DNA of 39,218 nt from Sphaerobacter sp. (GTDB lineage Bacteria > Chloroflexota > Chloroflexia > Thermomicrobiales > Thermomicrobiaceae), in the NCBI GenBank assembly GCA_029961075.1, contig JASBVL010000003.1, positions 1 to 39,218 on the forward strand, read 5' to 3'. The position numbers were made by a program, and so were the translations under genes. The notes beneath the pieces are model-generated. The model worked only from the letters and a program-made list of their open reading frames with translations. It did no database searches and was not told the origin of the DNA. Within the stretch, counting starts at the first letter, position 1; each line of letters starts with the position of its first letter. Shown here in pieces: positions 25,984 through 32,669 of the stretch.

Positions 25984-26799
25984 GTGCAGCCACGCGACAC
26001 CCAACGAGAGACACGACCGGAGGGGCGAGCGCCGCGCCTGGCACTGCGCGGCGTCTCGAAAGTGTTCGACGGCCCGCGGGGCCGTGTCGAGGCCCTGCGC
26101 GGCGTCGACCTCACCGTGTACGAGGGCGAGTTCGTCGCGATCGTGGGGCCGAGCGGGTGCGGCAAGAGCACCCTCCTCAACATCGTCAGTGGGCTGGACC
26201 AACCGAGCGCGGGCCTGATCCTGCTGGACGACGCGCCGGCGACGTCCCGGCTCGGCCGCACGGCCTTCATGCCGCAGCGCGACCTGCTCCTCCCCTGGCG
26301 CACGGTGCTCGATAACGCCATTCTCGGCCTGGAGATCGCGGGGGTGCCCCGGCGCGAGGCACGGGCGCGCGCCCGCGCGCTCCTGCCGCGCTTCGGCCTG
26401 GCCGACTTCGCCGACGCCTACCCGGCGATGCTCTCCGGCGGGATGCGCCAGCGCGCCGCGCTCCTGCGCACCGTCCTCCCCAACAAGTCGCTGCTCCTGC
26501 TGGATGAGCCGTTCGGCGCGCTCGACGCGCTCACCCGCGCCGCGATGCAGGAGTGGCTGCTCGGGCTGTGGGAGGACCTGCGCCGCACCATCCTCTTCGT
26601 CACGCACGACATCGAGGAGGCTGTCCTGCTCGCCGATCGGGTCCTGGTCATGAGCCCGCGTCCGGGGCGGATCGTGCGCGATGCCCCGGTGCCACTGCCG
26701 CGCCCCCGGGACTACACGGTCGTGACGACGCCGGAGTTTGTCGTGCTTCGGGCGGAGCTGCTTGCCGCGCTGCGCGCCGGCGAGGGAGGGGCGGGGTGA
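25984..26799 (+). CDS. thiZ: ABC transporter ATPase for thiamine pyrimidine precursor
   Basis: A 271-residue ABC ATPase of the nitrate/taurine/ThiZ group. It has Walker A GPSGCGKST (55-63), the Q-loop in FMPQRDLLLPW, signature LSGGMRQR (150-157), Walker B LLLLDEP (170-176) and the switch His208 in THD. It powers import with the permease encoded next. The GTG at 25984 is the first start after the riboswitch terminator, but its ribosome site is weak; a GGAGGGG at 26019-26025 lies inside the frame, so the true start may be up to 18 codons later. Expression is governed by the TPP riboswitch. Confidence 0.88.
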   Translation: MQPRDTQRETRPEGRAPRLALRGVSKVFDGPRGRVEALRGVDLTVYEGEFVAIVGPSGCGKSTLLNIVSGLDQPSAGLILLDDAPATSRLGRTAFMPQRDLLLPWRTVLDNAILGLEIAGVPRREARARARALLPRFGLADFADAYPAMLSGGMRQRAALLRTVLPNKSLLLLDEPFGALDALTRAAMQEWLLGLWEDLRRTILFVTHDIEEAVLLADRVLVMSPRPGRIVRDAPVPLPRPRDYTVVTTPEFVVLRAELLAALRAGEGGAG

Positions 26800-27578
26800 G
26801 CGCACACCCCCAGGGCTGGCGCCGGGGCTGGCTCCCACCGGCGGCGCTGCTGCTCGCCGGCGTCGCCCTCTGGGAGGCGCTGGTCCAGATCACCCAGACC
26901 CCGCGCTGGTTCCTGCCCGCGCCCTCCGCGGTCGCCGCGGCGCTCGGCGAGAACTGGCGCCTGCTCGCCCGGCACACGCTCGTGACCGCCGAGGAGACGC
27001 TGCTGGGCTTCGCGCTCGCCTGCCTGCTCGGCGTCGCGGTCGCCACCGCCATCGCCTTCTCCCGGCTCGTCGAGCGGACCATCTACCCGCTGGTGGTCGC
27101 CTCCCAGGCCGTCCCGATCATCGCGGTGGCGCCGCTGCTCCTCGTCTGGTTCGGCTACGACCTCACCCCCAAGGTGATCGTCGTCGTGCTCTTCTGCTTC
27201 TTCCCGATCACGGTCAACACGGTCGATGGCCTGCGCGCGGCGGACCGCGCCGCCGTCGACCTGCTCCGCAGCATGGGCGCCGGTCCCGGGCAGGTGTGGC
27301 GGCTGGTGCGCCTGCCGAGCGCGCTGCCGTACCTCATCTCGGGGGCGCGCGTGGCCGCCGCGGTGAGCGTCGTCGGCGCGCTGGTCGGGGAGTGGGTCGG
27401 GTCCGCCGCCGGGCTGGGCTATTTCATGATCCGCTCCGCCTCCCAGTTCCTGACCGATCGCGTCTTCGCCGCGGTCGTCCTCTCGGCCCTGCTCGGTCTG
27501 GTGCTCTTCGGCGCCGTCAGCCTGCTCGAACGGCTGCTGCTGCCCTGGCAACGGCTCGAGCGGCGGGAGCGCACCTGA
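26796..27578 (+). CDS. thiX: ABC transporter permease for thiamine pyrimidine precursor
   Basis: A 260-residue membrane protein with about six helices and the cytoplasmic coupling loop of BPD-type permeases (RSMGAGPGQVWRLVRLPSAL). It pairs with the ThiZ-like ATPase. The GTG start overlaps that gene's TGA as GTGA and is preceded by GGAGGGG, so synthesis of the two is coupled. The family also includes SsuC and NrtB; the thiamine assignment rests on the TPP riboswitch upstream and the THI5-like binding protein downstream. Confidence 0.87.
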   Translation: MSAHPQGWRRGWLPPAALLLAGVALWEALVQITQTPRWFLPAPSAVAAALGENWRLLARHTLVTAEETLLGFALACLLGVAVATAIAFSRLVERTIYPLVVASQAVPIIAVAPLLLVWFGYDLTPKVIVVVLFCFFPITVNTVDGLRAADRAAVDLLRSMGAGPGQVWRLVRLPSALPYLISGARVAAAVSVVGALVGEWVGSAAGLGYFMIRSASQFLTDRVFAAVVLSALLGLVLFGAVSLLERLLLPWQRLERRERT

Positions 27579-27600
27579 TGCGTCGGGCATGGTCCGGTTG

Positions 27601-27715
27601 CGTGTTCCGTGCTCCGTCGCGCGCACCGACCGCGCCCCGGTTGACGACCGAGTGGGCTCCGCGGGCCGCTCCAGGAACGCCGTGGGAGCAAGGCGAAAAC
27701 GGATCACGGAACACG
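27601..27715. repeat. Inverted repeat flanking the thiX-thiY gap
   Basis: CGTGTTCCGTG (27601-27611) is repeated as its exact complement CACGGAACACG (27705-27715). The pair nearly spans the 167-base gap between thiX and thiY. The right copy lies in a short run of ACGGA(A/T)CA units. It could be a mobile-element remnant or a large hairpin in the transcript. Confidence 0.45.
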
Positions 27716-27745
27716 GAACAGGCGCGTGTTGAAGGGACGCTGGCT

Positions 27746-28747
27746 ATGCACGCAATCTGCCGCATCCTCGCCCTCGTGTCGCTCCTCCTCCTGCCGCTCG
27801 TGGCCGCCTCCTGCGGCACCGAGCGCGCGGCCGAGGGCGGCAAGGTCACCGTCGCCCTCGACTGGTATCCCAACGCGAACCACGCAGGGCTCTATCTGGC
27901 CAAGGAGCGCGGCTACTTCCGCCAGGCCGGCCTGGACGTGACGCTCTACACCCCGGCCAACCCGGATGACGTGCTCCAACTCGTCGGCACCGGCAAGGAC
28001 ACCTTCGGCATCAGCTACGAGGCCGACGTGCTCCTGGCCCGCGCACAGGGGATCCCCGTCCGCGCGATCGCGGCCATCGTGCAGCATCCGCTCAACTCGC
28101 TGATGGCGCTCCAGTCGTCCGGGATCACCCGGCCCAAGGACCTGGAGGGGAAGAAGGTCGGCGGGACGGGGCTGCCCGGTGAGGAGGCGATGCTGGCGAC
28201 GATGCTCGCCGCGGACGGCAGCAGTCTGGACCGCGTCCAGATGGTCAACGTCGGCTACGACCTCCTCCCGGCGCTCCTCAGCGGGCGGGTCGACGCCATC
28301 GCCGGGGGCTACTGGACCCACGAGGCCATCCTCGCCGAGCAGCAAGGCCACCCGGTCACCGTCCTGCGGGTCGAGGACTGGGGCGTGCCCGACTACTACG
28401 AGCTCGTGCTGGTCACGAGCGAGGAGACGATCGCCAACCGGCCGGAGCTGGTGCAGCGCTTCGTCGACGCCGTGGTGCATGGCTACGAGGACGCGGTGGC
28501 GGACCACGCGGCAGCGCTGGACGCCATCCAGGCCAACTACGCCGAGATGGATCGGGCGACCGAGGAGCGCGGGATCGAGCGGCTCGCCCCGCTGTTCGTC
28601 GACGCGTCGCGGGGGTTTGGCTGGCAGGCGGCGGAGAAGTGGTCCCACTTCGCCGGCTGGATGGAGGAGCGGGGGCTGCTCACGACGCCGGTGGATGCCG
28701 ACGCGGCCTTCACCAACCAGTTCCTGGAGCGGGCTGGGGGCCGGTGA
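27746..28747 (+). CDS. thiY: Thiamine pyrimidine-precursor binding lipoprotein (NMT1/THI5-like)
   Basis: A 333-residue substrate-binding lipoprotein. A short signal (ICRILALVSLLLLPLVAAS) ends in a lipobox with Cys23, so the protein should be anchored outside the membrane. The mature part opens with VTVALDWYPNANHAGLYLA, the hallmark of the NMT1/THI5-like ThiY family that captures formylaminopyrimidine, a salvage precursor of the thiamine pyrimidine ring. The ATG has GAAGGGA eight bases upstream. It follows thiX by 167 bases and is likely in the same riboswitch-controlled transcript. Its stop lies nine bases from that of the convergent membrane-protein gene. Confidence 0.92.
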   Translation: MHAICRILALVSLLLLPLVAASCGTERAAEGGKVTVALDWYPNANHAGLYLAKERGYFRQAGLDVTLYTPANPDDVLQLVGTGKDTFGISYEADVLLARAQGIPVRAIAAIVQHPLNSLMALQSSGITRPKDLEGKKVGGTGLPGEEAMLATMLAADGSSLDRVQMVNVGYDLLPALLSGRVDAIAGGYWTHEAILAEQQGHPVTVLRVEDWGVPDYYELVLVTSEETIANRPELVQRFVDAVVHGYEDAVADHAAALDAIQANYAEMDRATEERGIERLAPLFVDASRGFGWQAAEKWSHFAGWMEERGLLTTPVDADAAFTNQFLERAGGR

Positions 28748-28756
28748 GGCGGGCGG

Positions 28757-29083
28757 CTAGCCGGCGGCCGTGTCCCGGTGGCGCCGGATCACGACCAGCC
28801 AGTAGGGGAGCAGGGCGAAGACGTTGAGGAGCGCCAGCACCAGCAGCCAGACGAGGCGGGCCTCCTCGCTGAGCTGGGTCTTCGGCCGCTGGGTCACGTC
28901 GACGAAGGCCACGATGAGCGCCAGCCAGGTCACCAGCACCCCCGGCAGCGCCGGCAGCAGCAGGGCCCAGATCGCAATGTCCGTGGTCAGCCCGAGCGTG
29001 AGGGCCCCAGCGAAGTAGATCACCGAGGCAATGGTTGCCGTCGGGAGCAGCCACGTCAGGCCGTTGATTCCCTGGATGTTCAC
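28757..29083 (-). CDS. Small three-helix membrane protein
   Basis: A 108-residue protein with three hydrophobic segments (about 10-33, 38-63 and 76-101) and a basic C-terminal tail (IRRHRDTAAG). I do not recognise the family. The last segment (LNVFALLPYWLVVI) is reminiscent of short PLDc_N-type membrane domains, but this is weak. The start is the GTG at 29083, five bases after GGAGG; a longer open frame upstream is proline/arginine-rich and unlikely to be coding. It is downstream of rpsU on the same strand with a 146-base gap. Confidence 0.65.
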   Translation of the reverse strand: MNIQGINGLTWLLPTATIASVIYFAGALTLGLTTDIAIWALLLPALPGVLVTWLALIVAFVDVTQRPKTQLSEEARLVWLLVLALLNVFALLPYWLVVIRRHRDTAAG

Positions 29084-29229
29084 CGATGCCTCCGGCCGCG
29101 GGGGGGTCGATCGGGGCCGGGGCGAGGGCGCGCGAGCGTCCCGGCACCGGGTTCGGCCCTGACGCTCGCCGCCTCGCACCCCGCTGTGAGCGGACGACGT
29201 GATCCGGTTCTGCGCTAATCGTCGAGCCG

Positions 29230-29427
29230 CTACTGCTGCGCCATCTTGGCGAGCTTCCGCCGGCGCTTATGCTCGGCCTTGCGTGCCTTGGCGCGCCGCT
29301 GCTCGCTCTTGCTCACGAACCGGCGCTTGCTCCGATAGTCGCGCAGCAAGCCCGACTTCTGAACTTCCTTCGTGAAGCGACGAAGCAACGAATCGAAACT
29401 CTCGGAGTCCCTGAGTTCAACGCGCAC
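29230..29427 (-). CDS. rpsU: Ribosomal protein S21
   Basis: A 65-residue, very basic protein: VRVELRDSESFDSLLRRFTK followed by a KSGLL segment and an Arg/Lys-rich helix ending KRRRKLAKMAQQ. This is the S21 pattern; the protein binds the 30S platform near the 16S 3' end and helps start selection. The start is the GTG at 29427, because the frame upstream contains a full Shine-Dalgarno sequence ending six bases before it. It has its own promoter and a leader of about 105 bases. Confidence 0.93.
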   Translation of the reverse strand: MRVELRDSESFDSLLRRFTKEVQKSGLLRDYRSKRRFVSKSEQRRAKARKAEHKRRRKLAKMAQQ

Positions 29428-29433
29428 GAGCCG

Positions 29434-29444
29434 GATCACCTCCT
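29434..29444 (-). promoter_or_regulatory. Full-length Shine-Dalgarno sequence of rpsU
   Basis: AGGAGGTGATC on the - strand is an 11-base exact complement of the conserved 16S 3' end, ending six bases before the GTG of rpsU. It decides the start and is unusually strong for a protein that acts next to the anti-SD. Confidence 0.8.
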
Positions 29445-29540
29445 CTCTCTGCTGGCTGAGGACACCACGGACGACCGGCTCCCCGCGATCGCGCTCCCGC
29501 GCACGCGAATACGCCCGACCCCGCCGGTGATGTCGCGACC

Positions 29541-29549
29541 AGTATAGCA
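29541..29549 (-). promoter_or_regulatory. Extended -10 promoter of rpsU
   Basis: TGCTATACT on the - strand directly after the hairpin that ends the citrate synthase gene, giving rpsU independent transcription. Confidence 0.6.
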
Positions 29550-29551
29550 TA

Positions 29552-29577
29552 CCGGCCGCCGGTCACCCGGCGGCCGG
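29552..29577 (-). terminator. Hairpin after the citrate synthase gene
   Basis: CCGGCCGCCGG and CCGGCGGCCGG form a perfect 11-bp stem around four bases, beginning four bases after the stop of citrate synthase. There is no T-tract; the rpsU -10 follows at once. Confidence 0.6.
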
Positions 29578-29581
29578 CGCC

Positions 29582-30745
29582 TTAGCCGCGCTGCTCCAGC
29601 GGCACGTACGGCCGCGGCGCCGGCCCGACGTAGGCCGCCTGCGGCCGGATGATGCGATTGGCCGCCGCCTGCTCCAGCAGGTTGGCCGTCCAGCCGCCGA
29701 TCCGGCTCAGCGCAAAGGCTGCCGGCATCAGATCGGGCGCACCGAGCAGCGCGTACAGCAGCGGGGCCGAGTAGAACTCCACGTTCGGGTACAGCTTGCG
29801 CTCCAGGAAATACGGGTGCTGGCTCGTGATCTGCTCCAGGCGCGTCGCCAGGTCGTGCCAGGTCGTGTCGCCCTGCTCGGCCGCCACTGCCTGGGAATAG
29901 CGCATGAGATGATCGACCCGCGGGTCGCGCGTCTTGTAGATCCGATGCCCGAGCCCCATGAGCCGGCGCTTGATCCGCAGCGACTCCTCGACGTACTCCG
30001 CGGCGCGGTCGGCCGACCCGATCGCCAGGAGCATCTCCATCGCCCGGCGGTTGGCGCCGCCGTGGGCGTCGCCCTTGAGCGTCCCCAGCGCGCTCGACAC
30101 CGCCGAGTAGATGTCCGACAGCGCCGACAGCGTCACCCGCGCCGAGAAGGTCGAGGCGTTCATGCTGTGCTCGGCCAGCAGGACGAAGTAGACCTCCATG
30201 GCGCGCTCTTGCAGCTCACTGGCCCGCTCGCCGCGCAGCATATAGAGGAAGTTCGCGGCGTGGCCCAGCTCGGGGTCCGGCGCCACCGGCTCCGCCCCGC
30301 GCCGCAGCCGATCGTAGGCCGCCAGCATGGTGGGCATCGCCCCCGCCAGGCGAATGGAGCGCGCCAGCAGCCCCTCGCGCGACAGGTCGAAGGCGTCGGC
30401 ATCCTCCATCCCCATCACGGTCACGCCGACCCGCAGCGCGTCGATCGGCTCCCCGCCCCGCGGCAGCGCCCGCAGCACGGTCATGACGTGGTCGGACAGC
30501 GTGCGTGCCGCCACGAGCTGCGCGGTCAGGTCGGCCAGTTGCGCCCGCGTGGGCAGCTCGCCGTACCAGAGCAGATAGAGCACCTCCTCGAAGGACGCGC
30601 TCTCGACCAGGTCGTGGATCTCGTAGCCCCGGTAGAACAGGCGCCCGTTGGTGCCGTCTACCAGGCTGAGCTCGGATTCGGCGACGACGATGCCTTCGAG
30701 CCCGCGGCCCGCGGTGGCACCGGCGCTCGTGCCTGCGTCAGCCAT
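29582..30745 (-). CDS. gltA: Citrate synthase / methylcitrate synthase family
   Basis: A 387-residue type II-like (short) citrate synthase that condenses oxaloacetate and acetyl-CoA, or propionyl-CoA in 2-methylcitrate synthases. His193 (EHSMNAST), His228 (DAHGGAN) and His267 (GLGHRIYKTRDPR) are present. The third catalytic position, normally Asp in NVDFYS, reads Glu323 (NVEFYS). The N-terminal domain lacks the HTH found in some relatives, but a separate HTH gene lies divergently upstream. The ATG has AAGGAGG eight bases before it. The hairpin after the stop separates it from rpsU. Confidence 0.92.
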   Translation of the reverse strand: MADAGTSAGATAGRGLEGIVVAESELSLVDGTNGRLFYRGYEIHDLVESASFEEVLYLLWYGELPTRAQLADLTAQLVAARTLSDHVMTVLRALPRGGEPIDALRVGVTVMGMEDADAFDLSREGLLARSIRLAGAMPTMLAAYDRLRRGAEPVAPDPELGHAANFLYMLRGERASELQERAMEVYFVLLAEHSMNASTFSARVTLSALSDIYSAVSSALGTLKGDAHGGANRRAMEMLLAIGSADRAAEYVEESLRIKRRLMGLGHRIYKTRDPRVDHLMRYSQAVAAEQGDTTWHDLATRLEQITSQHPYFLERKLYPNVEFYSAPLLYALLGAPDLMPAAFALSRIGGWTANLLEQAAANRIIRPQAAYVGPAPRPYVPLEQRG

Positions 30746-30885
30746 CGATCGAACCTCCTTCTTGGGGGTATCCCCACCGCCACCATGTTGCGCTCGCCAC
30801 GGCCTATCGATCAGCGGTATGGTAACACCGTGCCAGCCATCTGTGTATGTGACATGACACGCATTGATTCCGCTTGACGCCCCGC

Positions 30886-30914
30886 TTTACGCCCACCGCC
30901 CGAGTCACTATACT
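30886..30914 (+). promoter_or_regulatory. Promoter of the HTH gene with a very short leader
   Basis: TTTACG (30886-30891), a 17-base spacer and TATACT (30909-30914). Transcription would start near 30921, so the AGGAGG ribosome site (30921-30926) lies at the very 5' end of the message. Confidence 0.6.
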
Positions 30915-30932
30915 GATCGCAGGAGGGCGGCC

Positions 30933-31178
30933 ATGATCAACATCGACGGGATCGAGTATTTGACCGCCTCGGAAGCTGCCGAACTGCTCGGCGTCAAGGT
31001 CACCACCGTGTACGCCTATGCCAGCCGCGGTCGCATCCGCAGCTACCGCCGCGGGATCAAGCGCGAGCGCCTCTACCGGCGCGCCGAGATCGAAGCCCTG
31101 CTGCGCCTGCGCCCCTCAGACCGTGAGAACGCGGCGGACCGCCTGCCGCCTGCCGACACCTGGATTCCCTATTCCTGA
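30933..31178 (+). CDS. HTH (excisionase/MerR-type) DNA-binding protein, likely linked to citrate synthase
   Basis: An 81-residue protein with a winged-helix HTH of the excisionase/HTH_17 type at about 8-58 (YLTASEAAELLGVKVTTVYA, then ASRGRIRSYRR and RLYRRAEIEALL). The same pattern, including the YAY-SRG-IRS run, is known as the N-terminal domain of HTH-citrate synthase fusions. Here it is separate and divergent from citrate synthase across a 187-base gap. I infer that it regulates that gene. It is not accompanied by any integrase, so a phage excisionase role is unlikely. The ATG has AGGAGG six bases upstream. Confidence 0.8.
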   Translation: MINIDGIEYLTASEAAELLGVKVTTVYAYASRGRIRSYRRGIKRERLYRRAEIEALLRLRPSDRENAADRLPPADTWIPYS

Positions 31179-31301
31179 CGTTTGTGTAAGAATGGACACT
31201 CGGGTACGGTAGGGTGCGACAGCCACCCCCGCCGTCCGATGCCGGGAAGGGGACTACCGGCCTGTCCGCTTGCCATCCTCGTGCTGTCTGATGGAGGCGC
31301 T

Positions 31302-31697
31302 GTGACTCGGATCCTCATCGTCGATGACGATCCCGCGATCCGGACCCTGCTCAATGAGCTGCTGCGGGAGGAAGGCTACACCACCTTCGTGGCCGGCGAC
31401 GGGCAGACCGCGATCGAGCAAGCGCGCCAGACCCACCCGCACCTGATCCTGATGGACCTGATGCTCCCCGTGCTGGATGGGGCGTCCGCGATCCGGGTAC
31501 TCAAGAGCGATCCGCGCACCAGCGGCATCCGCATCATCGCGATGTCCGCCGGCGCCAACCTGCGCCAGTACGCCGATCACCTGCCCGCCGACGGCGTCCT
31601 CGGCAAGCCCTTCGACCTCGACACGCTCCTGGCCCACGTGGCCATCAACACCCGCGACGTCGCCCACCATGACAAGTCGGACGAGACCAATGCCTGA
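31302..31697 (+). CDS. Stand-alone response regulator receiver protein
   Basis: A 131-residue CheY-like receiver with no output domain. The acidic pocket is DDD (8-10), the phosphorylated aspartate is Asp52 in LILMDLMLP, the switch Ser82 lies in AMSA and Lys102 in GKPFD. It should take phosphate from a histidine kinase and act by protein contact; no kinase gene is in the window. The GTG at 31302 is chosen because it gives the canonical TRILIVDDD start and follows GGAGG, though only four bases away. The last eight bases overlap the next small gene. Confidence 0.88.
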   Translation: MTRILIVDDDPAIRTLLNELLREEGYTTFVAGDGQTAIEQARQTHPHLILMDLMLPVLDGASAIRVLKSDPRTSGIRIIAMSAGANLRQYADHLPADGVLGKPFDLDTLLAHVAINTRDVAHHDKSDETNA

Positions 31698-31992
31698 GCA
31701 CGCCGAGCACCCGCCGCTCTACGTGTGGCTCGATGCGGACCCCCGCGTCGAACCACCCGACACCGCCATCGAGGACGTCCCCGGCGTACCCGACCTCGAC
31801 CTGGTCGTCGCGGCCATCGTCGACGGGCGCCTCGGCCCGCTGCTCCCCGCCCGCATCGCGGTCTCCCCCACGCCCCAGCCAGGGTCGCCGCGGGTGCGGC
31901 ACATCGATGTCGGGCGCCTGCTGCGCGACCGCGGCATCCCGCATCGCCAGCGCTTCGAGGTCCTCCGCCCGCCCGCCGCCGCGCGCGAGTGA
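31690..31992 (+). CDS. Hypothetical protein, 100 aa
   Basis: I do not recognise this family. The ATG lies inside the 3' end of the receiver gene with an eight-base overlap, which implies coupled translation. The product is acidic in its first half (DADPRVEPPDTAIEDVPGVPDLD) and basic in its second (RDRGIPHRQRFEVLRPP), with no membrane segment or cysteine. It could be a partner or an output module split from the receiver. It ends 11 bases before the convergent DUF1989 gene. Confidence 0.6.
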   Translation: MPEHAEHPPLYVWLDADPRVEPPDTAIEDVPGVPDLDLVVAAIVDGRLGPLLPARIAVSPTPQPGSPRVRHIDVGRLLRDRGIPHRQRFEVLRPPAAARE

Positions 31993-32003
31993 GCCGGGGT
32001 GCC

Positions 32004-32633
32004 TCAGGCGTAGACGCGGATCAGGATGTCGGTCGGGTTGAAGGCGTTGCAGGCGTTTTGGTCCTGCGGGCAGGCCGACACCGCCACGATCAGGTCCATC
32101 TGCGCCCGCAGCAGCACGTAGTCGTTGGGCTCCGACAGCGGCTCGCGGATCTCGAACTCCCCGCGCGCCTTCAGGCCCACGTGCATGAACCAGTTGATCG
32201 GGTCGGGGATGTGATCGTAGCTCACGCCGTACGGCGCGAGCACGTGGTACAGGTTCTCGCGGCAGTTGGGGTGGTCCTCGATGCCGTAGTCGTTCAGGTA
32301 GCGCTGCGGGTCGCAGGCCGGCATGAGCATGTCGTGCCGGCCGACCGTGTCCTCCAGCAGCACCATCATCGGGTTGCGCCGGTTGCTGTAGAGGGTCATC
32401 CCCTTGACCAGCATCAGCGAGTTGTTGATCCCCCGCGTGTGGGCCGTCGAGAGGTACTCGTCGATGTCGTGGCGGTTGAAGCACACGAAGTCGCAGACCT
32501 GCTGCCCCTGGGTGTCGGTGATCTGGAGGAACTGACCCTCCTTCATCGGGAAGGCGATCGGCGCCTGCGGGCGCACCTGCGCGGCCCGGATCGGCATGCG
32601 CCCGGCCAGGATGTCGTTCCGCTTGAGTACCAC
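32004..32633 (-). CDS. DUF1989 protein (urea carboxylase-associated / CgdAB-like)
   Basis: A 209-residue protein of the DUF1989 family. Family-typical features are QGQQVCDFVCFN, GRHDMLMPACDPQRY, HPNCRENL and a C-terminal AFNPTDILI. Paired DUF1989 proteins, long called urea carboxylase-associated proteins, form carboxyguanidine deiminase (CgdA/CgdB) in guanidine breakdown. Only one copy is present here and no urea or guanidine carboxylase is seen, so its reaction is uncertain. The GTG start follows a GGAGGAAGGGG stretch. It lies 36 bases after the ureohydrolase gene and is probably the last gene of that operon. Confidence 0.82.
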   Translation of the reverse strand: MVLKRNDILAGRMPIRAAQVRPQAPIAFPMKEGQFLQITDTQGQQVCDFVCFNRHDIDEYLSTAHTRGINNSLMLVKGMTLYSNRRNPMMVLLEDTVGRHDMLMPACDPQRYLNDYGIEDHPNCRENLYHVLAPYGVSYDHIPDPINWFMHVGLKARGEFEIREPLSEPNDYVLLRAQMDLIVAVSACPQDQNACNAFNPTDILIRVYA

Positions 32634-32669
32634 GGGTCCCCTTCCTCCGCCTCCGGCGCCATCGGCGCC

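Noticed and set aside
29433..29450. GGATCACCTCCT on the + strand, as at the end of 16S rRNA
   Set aside because: No other 16S sequence is nearby. On the - strand it is the Shine-Dalgarno of rpsU, which explains the match.
30933..31178. HTH protein as a phage excisionase
   Set aside because: No integrase, att repeat or other mobile gene is near, and the motif fits the HTH domain known from citrate synthase fusions better.
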